Below the pieces are notes generated by a model. The model was given only the letters and a program-made list of their open reading frames with translations, did not search any database and was not told the DNA's origin. The position numbers and the translations under genes were made by a program. This document shows, one piece after another, positions 16,689 through 25,034 of a stretch of DNA of 64,000 bases. This DNA is from Viridibacterium sediminicola. GTDB lineage: Bacteria; Pseudomonadota; Gammaproteobacteria; Burkholderiales; Rhodocyclaceae. Every line of letters starts with the position of its first letter. Position 1 is the first letter of the stretch. The stretch is from NCBI RefSeq assembly GCF_039631295.1, contig NZ_JBDIVE010000001.1, positions 620,001 through 684,000 of the forward strand, given 5' to 3'.

Positions 16689-17585
16689 ATGCCTCAGAAT
16701 CTGCGCGGCGTTTACGCGCGCCTCATCCTCGCCACCCTGCTCTGGGGCGGCACTTTCATTGCCGGTCGCTTCCTCGCCCAGGGCATGCCCCATTTCACGG
16801 CGGCCAGCCTGCGCTTCGTGTTCGCGTTGCTCGGCCTGCTGGTCTTCATGCGTGCGACAGCAACGCCCTGGCCCAAGCTCAGCCGCGCCCAGCACGGCTG
16901 GATCTTCGTGCTCGGCGCCACCGGCATCTTTGCCTACAACGCCGGCTTTTTCGCCAGCCTGGGGCTGATCGGCGCCAGCCGCGCCGCCCTGATCGTCGCC
17001 GCCAGCCCGCTGATGACCTTCGTGCTGGTGCAGTTCATCGAGGGTGCGCGCTGGTCGCCGTGGCGACTGGCCGGCGTGCTGCTGTCCTTCATCGGCTGTG
17101 TGATGGTGGTCAGCCACGGCCACCCCGCTCAGCTCCTGCATGGCGCTGTCGGCCTGGGCGAGTTGTATCTGTTTGGCGCGGTGTGCGCCTGGGTGATCTA
17201 TACGCTGGTCATCCGCTACCGTCTGCAAGGCGTGCCGGCGCTGCCGATGACCCTGCTGTCGGCCGCCTGGGGTGGCCTGCTGCTCGGCCTCTGCGCGCTC
17301 GGTGAAATCTTCAGCCAGGCGCCGCGCTGGCCCGATCTCGGACAATGGGCAGCGATGGCCTACCTGGGCTTGTTCGGCACCACCCTGGCCTTCGTCTGGT
17401 ACAACCACGCGGTAAGCCGCATCGGCGCCGCCCGCGCCACGCAATTCACCAATCTCGTGCCGGTGTTCGGGGTGCTGTTGTCCGTGCTACTGCTCGGCGA
17501 AGCCCTGCCCTGGGCCAGCGTGCTGGGCGGCTTGATGGTGGTGGCGGGCGTGATGCTGGCCGGACGCCAGAAGAAAACACAGTGA
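16689..17585 (+). CDS. EamA/DMT family transporter
   Basis: 298 residues with ten predicted membrane helices in two EamA repeats (about 8-145 and 158-292). The repeats have the usual signatures LLWGGTFIAGRFLAQG at the N terminus and FTNLVPVFGVLLSVLLLGE in the second half. Members of this drug/metabolite group export amino acids or other small metabolites, and the substrate here is unknown. It starts 14 bp after the SDR gene and closes the plus-strand run. The gap after it holds repeat copy B. Confidence 0.9.
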   Translation: MPQNLRGVYARLILATLLWGGTFIAGRFLAQGMPHFTAASLRFVFALLGLLVFMRATATPWPKLSRAQHGWIFVLGATGIFAYNAGFFASLGLIGASRAALIVAASPLMTFVLVQFIEGARWSPWRLAGVLLSFIGCVMVVSHGHPAQLLHGAVGLGELYLFGAVCAWVIYTLVIRYRLQGVPALPMTLLSAAWGGLLLGLCALGEIFSQAPRWPDLGQWAAMAYLGLFGTTLAFVWYNHAVSRIGAARATQFTNLVPVFGVLLSVLLLGEALPWASVLGGLMVVAGVMLAGRQKKTQ

Positions 17586-17926
17586 TCTACCCGCGCAGCT
17601 TGATCGCTCGCTCAGCCCAAGCTTAGCGGTGGCTTGCGCCGGCCTCGATACAGCGCTTCGCGCCACTCGGCACGAACAAAATGATGACCCAATAAACCTG
17701 CCTTAGAAGCTATTCACGCCCCTCGGATCAGTCATACCAAGGTGTCAGATCCTTGTCTTTGACGCGAAGTACGCCAAGAAATACGAAGGCTCGCAAAGGT
17801 TTAAATCGCAGGATTCTCTTGACGGGATTCCTTTGCGCAACTTTCCCGGATTTTCTTCGCGTCCTTCGCGTCAAAAATACGCGGCGGCTCGCGTCCACCA
17901 ACGCTAGACAACACATGGACGCGCGC
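17586..17926. other. 341-bp tail-to-tail gap between the EamA gene and trmB
   Basis: No gene is supported. The first 140 bp show no clear structure, and the rest is repeat copy B. Confidence 0.7.
17726..17882. repeat. Dispersed palindromic repeat, copy B
   Basis: About 157 bp, the same unit as at 7802-7960. It has a conserved left flank (ATCAGTCATACCAAGGTG) and arms TTTGACGCGAAGTACGCCAA and TTTTCTTCGCGTCCTTCGCG that pair as an imperfect inverted repeat. As with copy A, it lies between two convergent genes, here the EamA transporter gene and trmB. Confidence 0.75.
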
Positions 17927-18616
17927 TCAGCGGCGACGGAACACCAGATCCCAGACGCCGTGGCCGAGCCGCAGGCCGCGCGCTTCGAACTTGGTCTCGG
18001 GGCGATAGTCGGGCTTGGGTGCGTAATCAGCCGCCGTGTTTTCGAGCAGAGGTTCGGCCGACAGGGTTTCGAGCATGAACTGCGCGTACTCCTCCCAGTC
18101 CGTCGCGCAATGCAGATAGCCGCCGGGCGCCAGGCGCGAAGCGAGCTGCGCGACAAAAGCCGGCTGCAGGATGCGGCGCTTGTGATGACGCTTCTTCGGC
18201 CAGGGATCGGGGAAATAAACGTGGATGCCGGCGAGTGAATCCGGCGCGATCATGTCGCGCACCACCTCGGTGGCGTCGTGTTGCATGACGCGCAGATTGG
18301 CGAGCGACTGCTCCTCGATCAGCTTGCACAGATTGCCGACGCCCGGCCCATGCACCTCGATGCCGATGAAATCAGTCTCCGGCCGCGCAGCGGCAATCGC
18401 CGCCGTCGTCACGCCCATGCCGCAACCGATCTCCAGCACCACCGGCGCCGTGCGACCGAACACGGCGGCGTAGTCAATCGGCGCGATGCGATAGGGAATC
18501 GTGTATTTGGGCAAGAGCTCGTCGAGATAGCGCTTCTGCGCATCCGACATGCGGCCCTGGCGCAGCACGAAGCTGCGGATGGGCTGGGTGGAGAAGCGGG
18601 GGGTATCAGTAGTCAT
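17927..18616 (-). CDS. trmB: tRNA (guanine(46)-N7)-methyltransferase
   Basis: 229 residues. TrmB makes m7G46 in the tRNA variable loop using S-adenosylmethionine. The SAM-binding strand is LEIGCGMGVTTAAIAAARP, followed by FIGIEVHGPGVGNLC. The TrmB signature VYFPDPWPKKRHHKRR and the C-terminal motif PETKFEARGLRLGHGVWDL are present. I chose the ATG of MTTDTPRFSTQ because GGTGAAG lies 9 nt upstream on the minus strand. That GGTGAAG is the end of repeat copy D. Repeat elements therefore flank this gene on both sides. Confidence 0.94.
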   Translation of the reverse strand: MTTDTPRFSTQPIRSFVLRQGRMSDAQKRYLDELLPKYTIPYRIAPIDYAAVFGRTAPVVLEIGCGMGVTTAAIAAARPETDFIGIEVHGPGVGNLCKLIEEQSLANLRVMQHDATEVVRDMIAPDSLAGIHVYFPDPWPKKRHHKRRILQPAFVAQLASRLAPGGYLHCATDWEEYAQFMLETLSAEPLLENTAADYAPKPDYRPETKFEARGLRLGHGVWDLVFRRR

Positions 18617-18626
18617 GAAAAATTGC

Positions 18627-18669
18627 TTCACCGCAAAGGCGCTAAGAAAACGCAAAGGGCCGCAAAGAA
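18627..18669. repeat. Dispersed repeat, copy D (single arm)
   Basis: One arm of the copy C type: TTCACCGCAAAGGCGCTAAG followed by AAAACGCAAAGGGCCGCAAA. No complementary arm is seen. Read on the minus strand it ends in GGTGAAG, 9 nt before the trmB start codon. Confidence 0.75.
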
Positions 18670-18703
18670 TGGCACGTCAAGAATTCTGGAGCCACTGCAA
18701 GCC

Positions 18704-18728
18704 GCCACTGGCGCTTTACGCCAGTGGC
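18704..18728 (-). terminator. Hairpin downstream of thiG
   Basis: A 10-bp perfect stem (GCCACTGGCG with CGCCAGTGGC) closes a 5-nt loop, 22 bp after the thiG stop. There is no T run on the minus strand, so it may pause or protect RNA ends rather than terminate alone. Confidence 0.5.
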
Positions 18729-18750
18729 CATTTTGCAATGCCCCGCCGTT

Positions 18751-19542
18751 TTATTTGCCGATCAAACCCGTCGTCGGCGAGCTCGGCGAAGCCGTGTAGT
18801 ACTTCTTCGGCATGCGGCCGGCGAGGAAGGCTTCGCGGCCGGCTTCGACCGCTTTCTTCATCGCGCTGGCCATCAGCACCGGGTCTTGCGCCAGCGCGAT
18901 GGCGGTGTTCATCAGCACGCCATCACAGCCCAGCTCCAGCGCCACGGCGGCATCCGAAGCGGTGCCAACGCCGGCATCGACAAACACCGGCACCTTGGCT
19001 TGATCAATGATCAGCTTGAGGTTCCAGGGGTTGAGGATGCCCATGCCGGAGCCGATCAGCGATGCCAGCGGCATCACTGCGACGACGCCGATGTCTTCGA
19101 GCATCTTGGCCTGGATCGGATCGTCCGAACAGTAGACCATCACTTTGAAGCCATCGCGCACCAGGGTCTCGGCGGCTTTGAGCGTCTCCGGCATGTTCGG
19201 GAACAGGGTGTGCGGATCGCCCAGCACTTCGAGCTTGACGAGATCATGCCCGTCGAGCAGCTCGCGCCCCAGGCGCAGGGTGCGCACCGCTTCGTCGGCG
19301 CTGTAACAGCCGGCAGTATTGGGCAGATAGGTGAATTCGGACATCGGCAGCGCATCGAGCAAGCTCGGCGCCGAGGCATCCTGGCCGATGTTCACGCGGC
19401 GGATCGCCACGGTGACGATCTGCGCGCCGGAAGCGACGACAGCGCGGCGCGTCTCGTCGAAATCCTTGTACTTGCCGGTGCCGACCAGCAGGCGTGAAGA
19501 ATAGGTCTTGCCGGCAATGATGAGCGGATCTTGGGTATTCAA
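18751..19542 (-). CDS. thiG: Thiazole synthase ThiG
   Basis: 263 residues. ThiG builds the thiamine thiazole-phosphate ring from deoxyxylulose-5-phosphate, dehydroglycine and the sulfur of ThiS-thiocarboxylate. The TIM barrel begins IIAGKTYSSRLLVGTGKY. The Schiff-base lysine lies in LVKLEVLGD. Phosphate-binding glycines lie in MPLASLIGSGMGI and VDAGVGTASDAA. The C-terminal MPKKYYTASPSSPTTGLIGK is typical. It starts 3 bp after thiS. Confidence 0.96.
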   Translation of the reverse strand: MNTQDPLIIAGKTYSSRLLVGTGKYKDFDETRRAVVASGAQIVTVAIRRVNIGQDASAPSLLDALPMSEFTYLPNTAGCYSADEAVRTLRLGRELLDGHDLVKLEVLGDPHTLFPNMPETLKAAETLVRDGFKVMVYCSDDPIQAKMLEDIGVVAVMPLASLIGSGMGILNPWNLKLIIDQAKVPVFVDAGVGTASDAAVALELGCDGVLMNTAIALAQDPVLMASAMKKAVEAGREAFLAGRMPKKYYTASPSSPTTGLIGK

Positions 19543-19545
19543 AAC

Positions 19546-19749
19546 TCAGCCTCCACCGACCGCCACGACAATCTCCAGCGCATCGCCTTCGAGCAACAGC
19601 GTGGTGGCATGCGCGCTGCGCGGCACAATGTCGCCATTGCGCTCCACGGCCAGGCGTTTGCCCACGAGTTGAAGCTGTTCAAGCAGCTGGAGAACCGTAC
19701 TGCCTTCGGGCAGCTGGCGCGTCTCGCCATTGACGGTAAGTTGCGGCAT
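19546..19749 (-). CDS. thiS: Sulfur carrier protein ThiS
   Basis: 67 residues, a ubiquitin-fold carrier whose C-terminal Gly-Gly (VVAVGGG) is adenylated and thiocarboxylated to give sulfur for the thiazole ring. I chose the ATG of MPQLTVNGETRQL, the normal family start. A start seven codons upstream is possible but unsupported. It is immediately followed by thiG, the standard thiS-thiG pair. No thiE, thiF or thiO is in the window. Confidence 0.93.
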   Translation of the reverse strand: MPQLTVNGETRQLPEGSTVLQLLEQLQLVGKRLAVERNGDIVPRSAHATTLLLEGDALEIVVAVGGG

Positions 19750-19806
19750 GATCGGAAAATTCGACGTCAATCAGGCCGCAAAGTCTAACACGCGCACCGC
19801 TTTACC

Positions 19807-19836
19807 TTGCCGCCTGACGCAAGGACTCGTTACAAT
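19807..19836 (+). promoter_or_regulatory. Sigma-70 promoter of tRNA-Gly
   Basis: TTGCCG at 19807-19812 and TACAAT at 19831-19836 are spaced by 18 bp. Transcription would start near 19843, about 42 nt before the tRNA. It overlaps the region upstream of thiS on the other strand. Confidence 0.6.
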
Positions 19837-19884
19837 CGCCGCCTGCACGGCTCGCGTGCGATCCGTCGCGAGCAGCTGCCCTGA

Positions 19885-19958
19885 GCGGGCGTCGTATAAT
19901 GGTAATACCCTAGCTTCCCAAGCTAGAGCCGTGGGTTCGATTCCCATCGCCCGCTCCA
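19885..19958 (+). tRNA. tRNA-Gly (anticodon CCC)
   Basis: 74 nt including an encoded CCA end. The acceptor stem pairs GCGGGCG with CGCCCGC. The D-loop contains TAATGGTAATA. The anticodon arm is CTAGC-TTCCCAA-GCTAG with anticodon CCC at 19917-19919, and the T-arm contains GGGTTCGATTCCC. All four arms fold normally. Confidence 0.96.
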
Positions 19959-19998
19959 CACCTCCTCAGCAGATCAGTCCGGCCGCCTCGCCTGCGGC

Positions 19999-20691
19999 TT
20001 ACTCGGCTTCAAACCAATCCGGATTACGCTCGCGAATCGGCCCGAAGGAGAGGTTGATTTCCCTCAGGTGCGAACGCATGGCTTCCTCGGCCATGGCGGG
20101 GTCGCGGCTGCGCAAGGCGTGGACGATGGCGGCATGCTGGGCGATGAGCATCTGCAGCGAGGTGATTTCACCGAGGCTCAGATAGCGCACACGATCCATG
20201 TGCGCCTTGATGTCTTCGATCAATTCCCAGGCTTCGATGCAATCGATGCTGCGCGAGAGCGTGGTGTGGAACTCCTCGTCGAGCGCAAGAAAGCGCGCCG
20301 TGTCGTTGCGTGCCGCCGCCAGCTTTTGCTGTTCAATGTTGGCCGCCAGGGCCAGCAGCTGCTCATCGCTGATCTTGTCTGCGGCGTTGCGTGCCACCGC
20401 CACCTCGACCGCTTCGCGGATGAAACGGCCGTTCAGCACGCGCTTGGGCGAGATTTTCATGACAAAGGTGCCGCGCTGTGGCAGCACCTGGATCAGGCCG
20501 GCGCCGACCAGCTTGATGAATGCGTCGCGCACCGGCTGGCGCGAGACACCGAATTGCTCGGAAATCTCCTTGTCGGAAATAGCCTCGCCCGGCAATAGCG
20601 TGCAGTTCACGATGCACTGGCGCAGCGCACGGTAGATCTGCAGGTTAACGGGCTCGTGAGCGCTCAGCGCGGGCAAATCGGTCGGTAGCAT
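19999..20691 (-). CDS. GntR family (FCD) transcriptional regulator of the sugar-acid locus
   Basis: 230 residues. The N-terminal winged helix (about 15-78) includes GEAISDKEISEQFGVSRQPV and LIQVLPQRGTFV. The C-terminal all-helical FCD ligand domain (about 88-212) has the Asp/His positions DEEFHTTLS and HAAIVHAL that bind a metal and ligand. It is the last gene of the minus-strand locus containing dehydrogenase, TRAP and manD genes, so it probably controls them, like UxuR/ExuR in related pathways. I chose the ATG of MLPTDLPALS. The upstream codons are not family-like. Confidence 0.88.
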   Translation of the reverse strand: MLPTDLPALSAHEPVNLQIYRALRQCIVNCTLLPGEAISDKEISEQFGVSRQPVRDAFIKLVGAGLIQVLPQRGTFVMKISPKRVLNGRFIREAVEVAVARNAADKISDEQLLALAANIEQQKLAAARNDTARFLALDEEFHTTLSRSIDCIEAWELIEDIKAHMDRVRYLSLGEITSLQMLIAQHAAIVHALRSRDPAMAEEAMRSHLREINLSFGPIRERNPDWFEAE

Positions 20692-20817
20692 GAATGCGGA
20701 ATGCAAAAGTCTGGAGGGTGCTTGGCGAGAATTATCACCCGAATATGGCCACATTCCGATAGCAAGCGCGCATGATGACTCGGTACGCGCACCGCCAGGG
20801 TGCGCGGCCTCGCTTGC

Positions 20818-21867
20818 TCAGGCAAAACTCAGCTGTACTTTCATCTGCGTGCTGCGATCCTTGGCCAGCACCAGGGCTTCGGCAATCCGCTCCATCGGCA
20901 AAGTCGTCGAGATGACGGGGCGTACGTCAATCTTGCGCTCGCGAATGAGCTGCGCCGCCACCGCGTACTCTTGATGGAAGCGATGTGCGCCGATCAGCGC
21001 GATCTCTTTACCGACCAAAGCATTGACCGGAATATCGGCCGCGCCAGACACGCCGACCTGCACAATGCTGCCGCGCGGGCGCACGACCGGGAAGACGCTC
21101 TTGAGCACCGCACCAACACCCGTACACTCAAAGGCGACGTCGAAGTAGCCCTTGTCTGCCGAATAATCGCGCTGCAGCTTTTCGGGCTCCTGCGCAGCAT
21201 TGATCACCGAGCTGGCGCCCATCGCAAGCGCGGCAGCCAGCGGCGCAGCGGAGAGATCCGTCGCCACGATTTCGCGTGCGCCGGCATGGCGTGCAGCGCC
21301 GATCAGCAGCGCGCCAATCGGCCCGGCCCCGGTCACCAGCACACGCTTGCCGACCAGGCTGCCCGCGCGCACCACTGCATGCACCCCAACCGCCAGGGGC
21401 TCGGTGCAGGCGGCCTCGCCCAGCGAGACCGCGTCGCCGACCGGTTCGCACTGTGTTTGATTGACCACGATGAAGTCACGGAAGCCGCCGTGGGTATGCG
21501 GATTGCGCATCGCGCTGCCGAGGAACTGCATCTCCAGGCAATGCTGCTGCTCACCGGCGAGGCAGAACTTGCACTGCCCGCAGGGATGGCTGGGATTGAC
21601 CGCCACCCGCTCACCGGGGCGCAGCTTGCTGACCTGCTCGCCCACGGCCTCCACGGTGCCGGCGAATTCATGCCCGAGGATGATCGGCTGATTGACGCGG
21701 ATGCTGCCGATGCCGCCATCCCAGTAATAGTGGATGTCCGAGCCGCACAGACCGCCCGCACCGACGCGCACCAGCACATCTTGCGGACCGATCTCGCGGA
21801 CCGGATGATTTTCAATGCGCACGTCTTCTTGCGCATGCAACACACAGGCACGAGTTTCCATTTTCAT
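20818..21867 (-). CDS. Zinc-dependent sugar-acid dehydrogenase (L-idonate/L-gulonate 5-dehydrogenase type)
   Basis: 349 residues of the medium-chain zinc dehydrogenase family. Catalytic zinc ligands lie in GLCGSDIHYYW and LGHEFAG. The structural-zinc cysteines are CGQCKFCLAGEQQHC. The NAD fold contains VLVTGAGPIGALLIGAA. It resembles IdnD and RspB-like enzymes. In the company of ManD, UxuB and a TRAP system, the best fit is oxidation of L-gulonate to D-fructuronate, as characterised for RspB-type enzymes next to ManD (established family knowledge). The assignment to this gene is inference, and L-idonate is the alternative. It starts 41 bp after the TRAP permease gene. Confidence 0.8.
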   Translation of the reverse strand: MKMETRACVLHAQEDVRIENHPVREIGPQDVLVRVGAGGLCGSDIHYYWDGGIGSIRVNQPIILGHEFAGTVEAVGEQVSKLRPGERVAVNPSHPCGQCKFCLAGEQQHCLEMQFLGSAMRNPHTHGGFRDFIVVNQTQCEPVGDAVSLGEAACTEPLAVGVHAVVRAGSLVGKRVLVTGAGPIGALLIGAARHAGAREIVATDLSAAPLAAALAMGASSVINAAQEPEKLQRDYSADKGYFDVAFECTGVGAVLKSVFPVVRPRGSIVQVGVSGAADIPVNALVGKEIALIGAHRFHQEYAVAAQLIRERKIDVRPVISTTLPMERIAEALVLAKDRSTQMKVQLSFA

Positions 21868-21908
21868 TCCTTATCGATGCGGGGCCGCAGCCCCGTATTC
21901 CTTCATGC

Positions 21909-23771
21909 TCACAAGAAGCCGATCGACAGCCACGGGAAGAGGATCAGCAACAGCAGCGCGACAAACAGTGCGCCCAGATGGGGCCAGACGTGACCAATGG
22001 CACGGTCCGGTGAGACCTTGCCCACCGCACAGGCGGCATAGAAGCCAACACCGAAGGGCGGCGAGAACAAGCCCAGGCCCATCGAGAAGATCGCCACCAT
22101 GGCGTAGTGCACTTCATTGACGCCGATGATGCGCGCCACCGGAAACAGCAAGGGTCCGAACAGCACAATCGCCGGGATACCTTCGAGCACACTGCCAAGA
22201 ATGACAAAGGCAATCGCCGAGATGGCAATGAAGCCCAGCTTGCCACCCGGCACAGCGGTCATGATCTGCACCAGCTGCTGCGAGAAGCCCGACTGCGTCA
22301 ATGCCCATGACATGGCAGTAGCACAGCCGATGATGAGCAGGATCGCGCCGGACAAACAGGCGGTGTCGAGCAACACCGGATAAAGGCGCTTGAGATCAAA
22401 GCGGCCGTACACCAGCGGGCCGACGATCAGGGTGTAGACCACGCCAATCGTCGACACCTCGGTCGCCGTCGCCACACCTTCAACCACGGCCGTGCGGATG
22501 ACGAAGGGCAAGGCCAGCGCCGGCACGGCAATCAGGAAGGCCTTGCCGATCTGTGCGCCGCTGGCGCGCGTCACGCCATCCATGTTCTCGTTGCGGGTCT
22601 GGAAGTACACCACCACGCACATGCACAGCATGCCCACCACGGCCGGCAGCAAACCGCCGGTGAACAAGGATGCAATCGACACCCCCGTCACCGAGCCGAT
22701 GGCGATCAGCACCAGGCTGGGCGGAATAGTTTCGGACATGGCACCGGAGGCCGACAGCAGGCCGATCAGGTCGCCCTCGTCGTTGCCGCGTTTCTTCATC
22801 TCCGGGAACAAGGCCGGTGCGACGGCGGCCATGTCCGCGACCTTGGCGCCGGAGATGCCGGAGACCAGATAGATCGCGCCCAGCAGCACGTATTGCAGGC
22901 CACCGCGCACATGCCCGATCAGCGCCAGCAGGAAGTTGATCATGGCGCGCGACAGCCCGGCCATCTCGATCAGCGAACCGAGGAAGACGAACAAGGGCAC
23001 GGCCAGCAGGATCAAGGACGACATACCCTCGGTCATGCGATTGGGCACGATGGACAGCGGAATGCTGGTCGTGAATGAGAGGAAACACAGCGTCGCCAGG
23101 CCGAAGGCAAAAGCAATCGGCACGCCCATCACCACGCACGACAAAACGATGCCGACAAAGAAGATCAGCAGGTTGATATGGCCCAAGGCGCCAAAATAGG
23201 GTTTGCACCACCACATCACCGCGCCGATCAGGGCCACCAGGGCCAGCGCGCTGGCAAACTGGCGCAGGGTCGCGCGCTCGAAGAGCTTGTCGATGGCGGT
23301 GACCAGCATCATCACCACGCCGACGACAACAGCACCCAGGCGCCAGCCCTCGTTGATTTCCATGGTCGGCGTACTGACGATCAAGCCTTCGTCAAAATGC
23401 TCGTAAGCGGGCCACAGCACGAAGAGCAGAAAGGTCGTCGCCAGCACCATGGTGAAAACTTCCATCCAGGCGCGCTTGTCCGGCGACATCTTGTTGACGA
23501 AGGTCGTCAGCCGCATGTGCGAACCACGCCGCAGCGCGATCACCGAACCGAGCATGGCCAGCCAGAGGAACAGGATGGAGGCCAGCTCATCCGTCCAGGT
23601 CAGCGGATGATGGAAGAAGTAGCGTGCGCTGGTCCCGATGATCAGAATCAGGATTTCGGTGACGACCAGAATGGCTGCCGGTATCTCGGTCAGCTTGGCG
23701 ATCAGATTGCTCAGCATCGCCACGCCCGGCCGTTCAGCAGGCAGGGGCGTGCTCAGTTCGATTGTTTGCAT
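21909..23771 (-). CDS. TRAP transporter permease, fused small and large subunits (DctQM)
   Basis: 620 residues. The first about 165 residues form a four-helix DctQ domain (ARYFFHHPLTWTDELASILFLW). A linker helix pair follows, and then the DctM domain (about 195-615) with many membrane helices and the signatures VPLFVFLGSLIEMAGLSRAMI and SETIPPSLVLIAIGS. TRAP systems use a sodium gradient to import organic acids delivered by a periplasmic binding protein, here the adjacent DctP. The fused subunit form is a known subtype. It lies 110 bp after the dctP gene on the minus strand. Confidence 0.92.
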   Translation of the reverse strand: MQTIELSTPLPAERPGVAMLSNLIAKLTEIPAAILVVTEILILIIGTSARYFFHHPLTWTDELASILFLWLAMLGSVIALRRGSHMRLTTFVNKMSPDKRAWMEVFTMVLATTFLLFVLWPAYEHFDEGLIVSTPTMEINEGWRLGAVVVGVVMMLVTAIDKLFERATLRQFASALALVALIGAVMWWCKPYFGALGHINLLIFFVGIVLSCVVMGVPIAFAFGLATLCFLSFTTSIPLSIVPNRMTEGMSSLILLAVPLFVFLGSLIEMAGLSRAMINFLLALIGHVRGGLQYVLLGAIYLVSGISGAKVADMAAVAPALFPEMKKRGNDEGDLIGLLSASGAMSETIPPSLVLIAIGSVTGVSIASLFTGGLLPAVVGMLCMCVVVYFQTRNENMDGVTRASGAQIGKAFLIAVPALALPFVIRTAVVEGVATATEVSTIGVVYTLIVGPLVYGRFDLKRLYPVLLDTACLSGAILLIIGCATAMSWALTQSGFSQQLVQIMTAVPGGKLGFIAISAIAFVILGSVLEGIPAIVLFGPLLFPVARIIGVNEVHYAMVAIFSMGLGLFSPPFGVGFYAACAVGKVSPDRAIGHVWPHLGALFVALLLLILFPWLSIGFL

Positions 23772-23881
23772 GAAGTACTCCAGTACCGACGGATGGCTTG
23801 ATCCGGGCAGGTGATGTTCGCCCGCCTGCAGTTCCCGGCGCAGGCGCCGGGGAACGGGCAGAGCGACATGTCATCCGTATA

Positions 23882-24895
23882 TCAGAGAGGGCCCGAGTAT
23901 TTTTCCAGCTTGGCCCAGCCTTCCGGTCCGAACTTCTCCTTGGCGTCCTTGTAGAAGCCGTTGGCACGCAGCGTGTCGACAAAGGGCTTCTTGTCCGGAT
24001 AGTTGAAGTTCAAGCCCAACTTCTTCAGCTCGCCTTCGAGATGGCTGTTGAGATCAGCAATATCCTTGCGCTCCTTGATGGCCGCCGCGGCGAAGTTGCG
24101 CGAGATGATCTCCTGCACATCCTTGGGCAGACCCTGGAAGAACTTGGCATTGGTAAAGATGTAGTGACCATCCCAGGTGTGGCCGGTCATCGACACATAC
24201 TTCTGAACTTCATAGAGCTTGGCGCTCTGGATCAGGGCCAGCGGATTTTCCTGACCATCCACAATCTTGGTCTGCAGCGCCGAGTACAGCTCGCCGAAAT
24301 TGATCGAGGTCGGTGCAGCGCCCAGCGCCTTGAACATCGAAATCCACAGCGGAATGCCCGGCACGCGAATCTTGAAGTTGCTCAGATCTGCGGGTGTGTT
24401 GATGGGCTTGGTCGCCGTGGTGATATTGCGATAGCCGTTGTCGAGCACCTTGTCGAAGGCATACAGATTGGCCTTGAGCAGCTGGCTGCGCACATAGCCG
24501 CCGAGCTCGCCGTCCATCGCCGCCCACACCGTGTTGTAGTCCTTGAATGCAAAGGCCACACCGTTGATACCCGCCACCGGCACCATCGTTTGCAGGTTGG
24601 TTCCGGCCGTGGACATGAACTGCAGCGCGCCCGAGCGCACCTGCGAAATCATGTCCGGTTCGCTACCCAGCTGGCTTTGCGGGAAGACCTTGATGTCGAT
24701 GCGACCCTTGGATTCTTTCTTGATCGCTTCCGCTGCTTCGACCATGCGCACCGCACCCGGGTGGTCAGCGGGGAAAGCGGTGCCGTAACGGAAGCTGAAC
24801 TCGGCCGTCTGCGCTGCGGCCGGGTTCATTGCGCTGGCGGCCATGATCGCGGCCGCCATGGCGGCGAAGTTGAACTGTCTGCGGGTGAATTTCAT
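23882..24895 (-). CDS. TRAP transporter solute-binding protein, DctP family
   Basis: 337 residues. The signal peptide (about 1-28) begins TRRQFNFAA, a good twin-arginine motif, so export may be by Tat. The mature protein is a DctP-type receptor with RYGTAFPADHPGAVRMVEAA, the ligand carboxylate-binding arginine region NFKIRVPGIPLW (about residues 170-181) and ALQTKIVDGQENPLALI. It should bind a sugar acid such as D-mannonate or L-gulonate, judged from the flanking manD, uxuB and dehydrogenase genes. This is inference. Confidence 0.9.
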   Translation of the reverse strand: MKFTRRQFNFAAMAAAIMAASAMNPAAAQTAEFSFRYGTAFPADHPGAVRMVEAAEAIKKESKGRIDIKVFPQSQLGSEPDMISQVRSGALQFMSTAGTNLQTMVPVAGINGVAFAFKDYNTVWAAMDGELGGYVRSQLLKANLYAFDKVLDNGYRNITTATKPINTPADLSNFKIRVPGIPLWISMFKALGAAPTSINFGELYSALQTKIVDGQENPLALIQSAKLYEVQKYVSMTGHTWDGHYIFTNAKFFQGLPKDVQEIISRNFAAAAIKERKDIADLNSHLEGELKKLGLNFNYPDKKPFVDTLRANGFYKDAKEKFGPEGWAKLEKYSGPL

Positions 24896-24973
24896 TGCCT
24901 ACCTCCTTATGTGATACGGATAGATATGAGGTACGGTGCCCTTATCCTGAGTACCTGGGCCTCATCGCTGGCA

Positions 24974-25003
24974 TGCACGACGTGTCGGAATGGCCGTCGT
25001 GCA
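24974..25003 (-). terminator. Intercistronic hairpin between manD and dctP
   Basis: A 9-bp stem (TGCACGACG with CGTCGTGCA) closes a 12-nt loop inside the 139-bp manD-dctP gap. No T run follows. It may shield or partly terminate the transcript and so set different levels for enzyme and binding protein. Confidence 0.45.
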
Positions 25004-25034
25004 CATCAATTGCGTCAAACGTCGTCGTGCTGAA

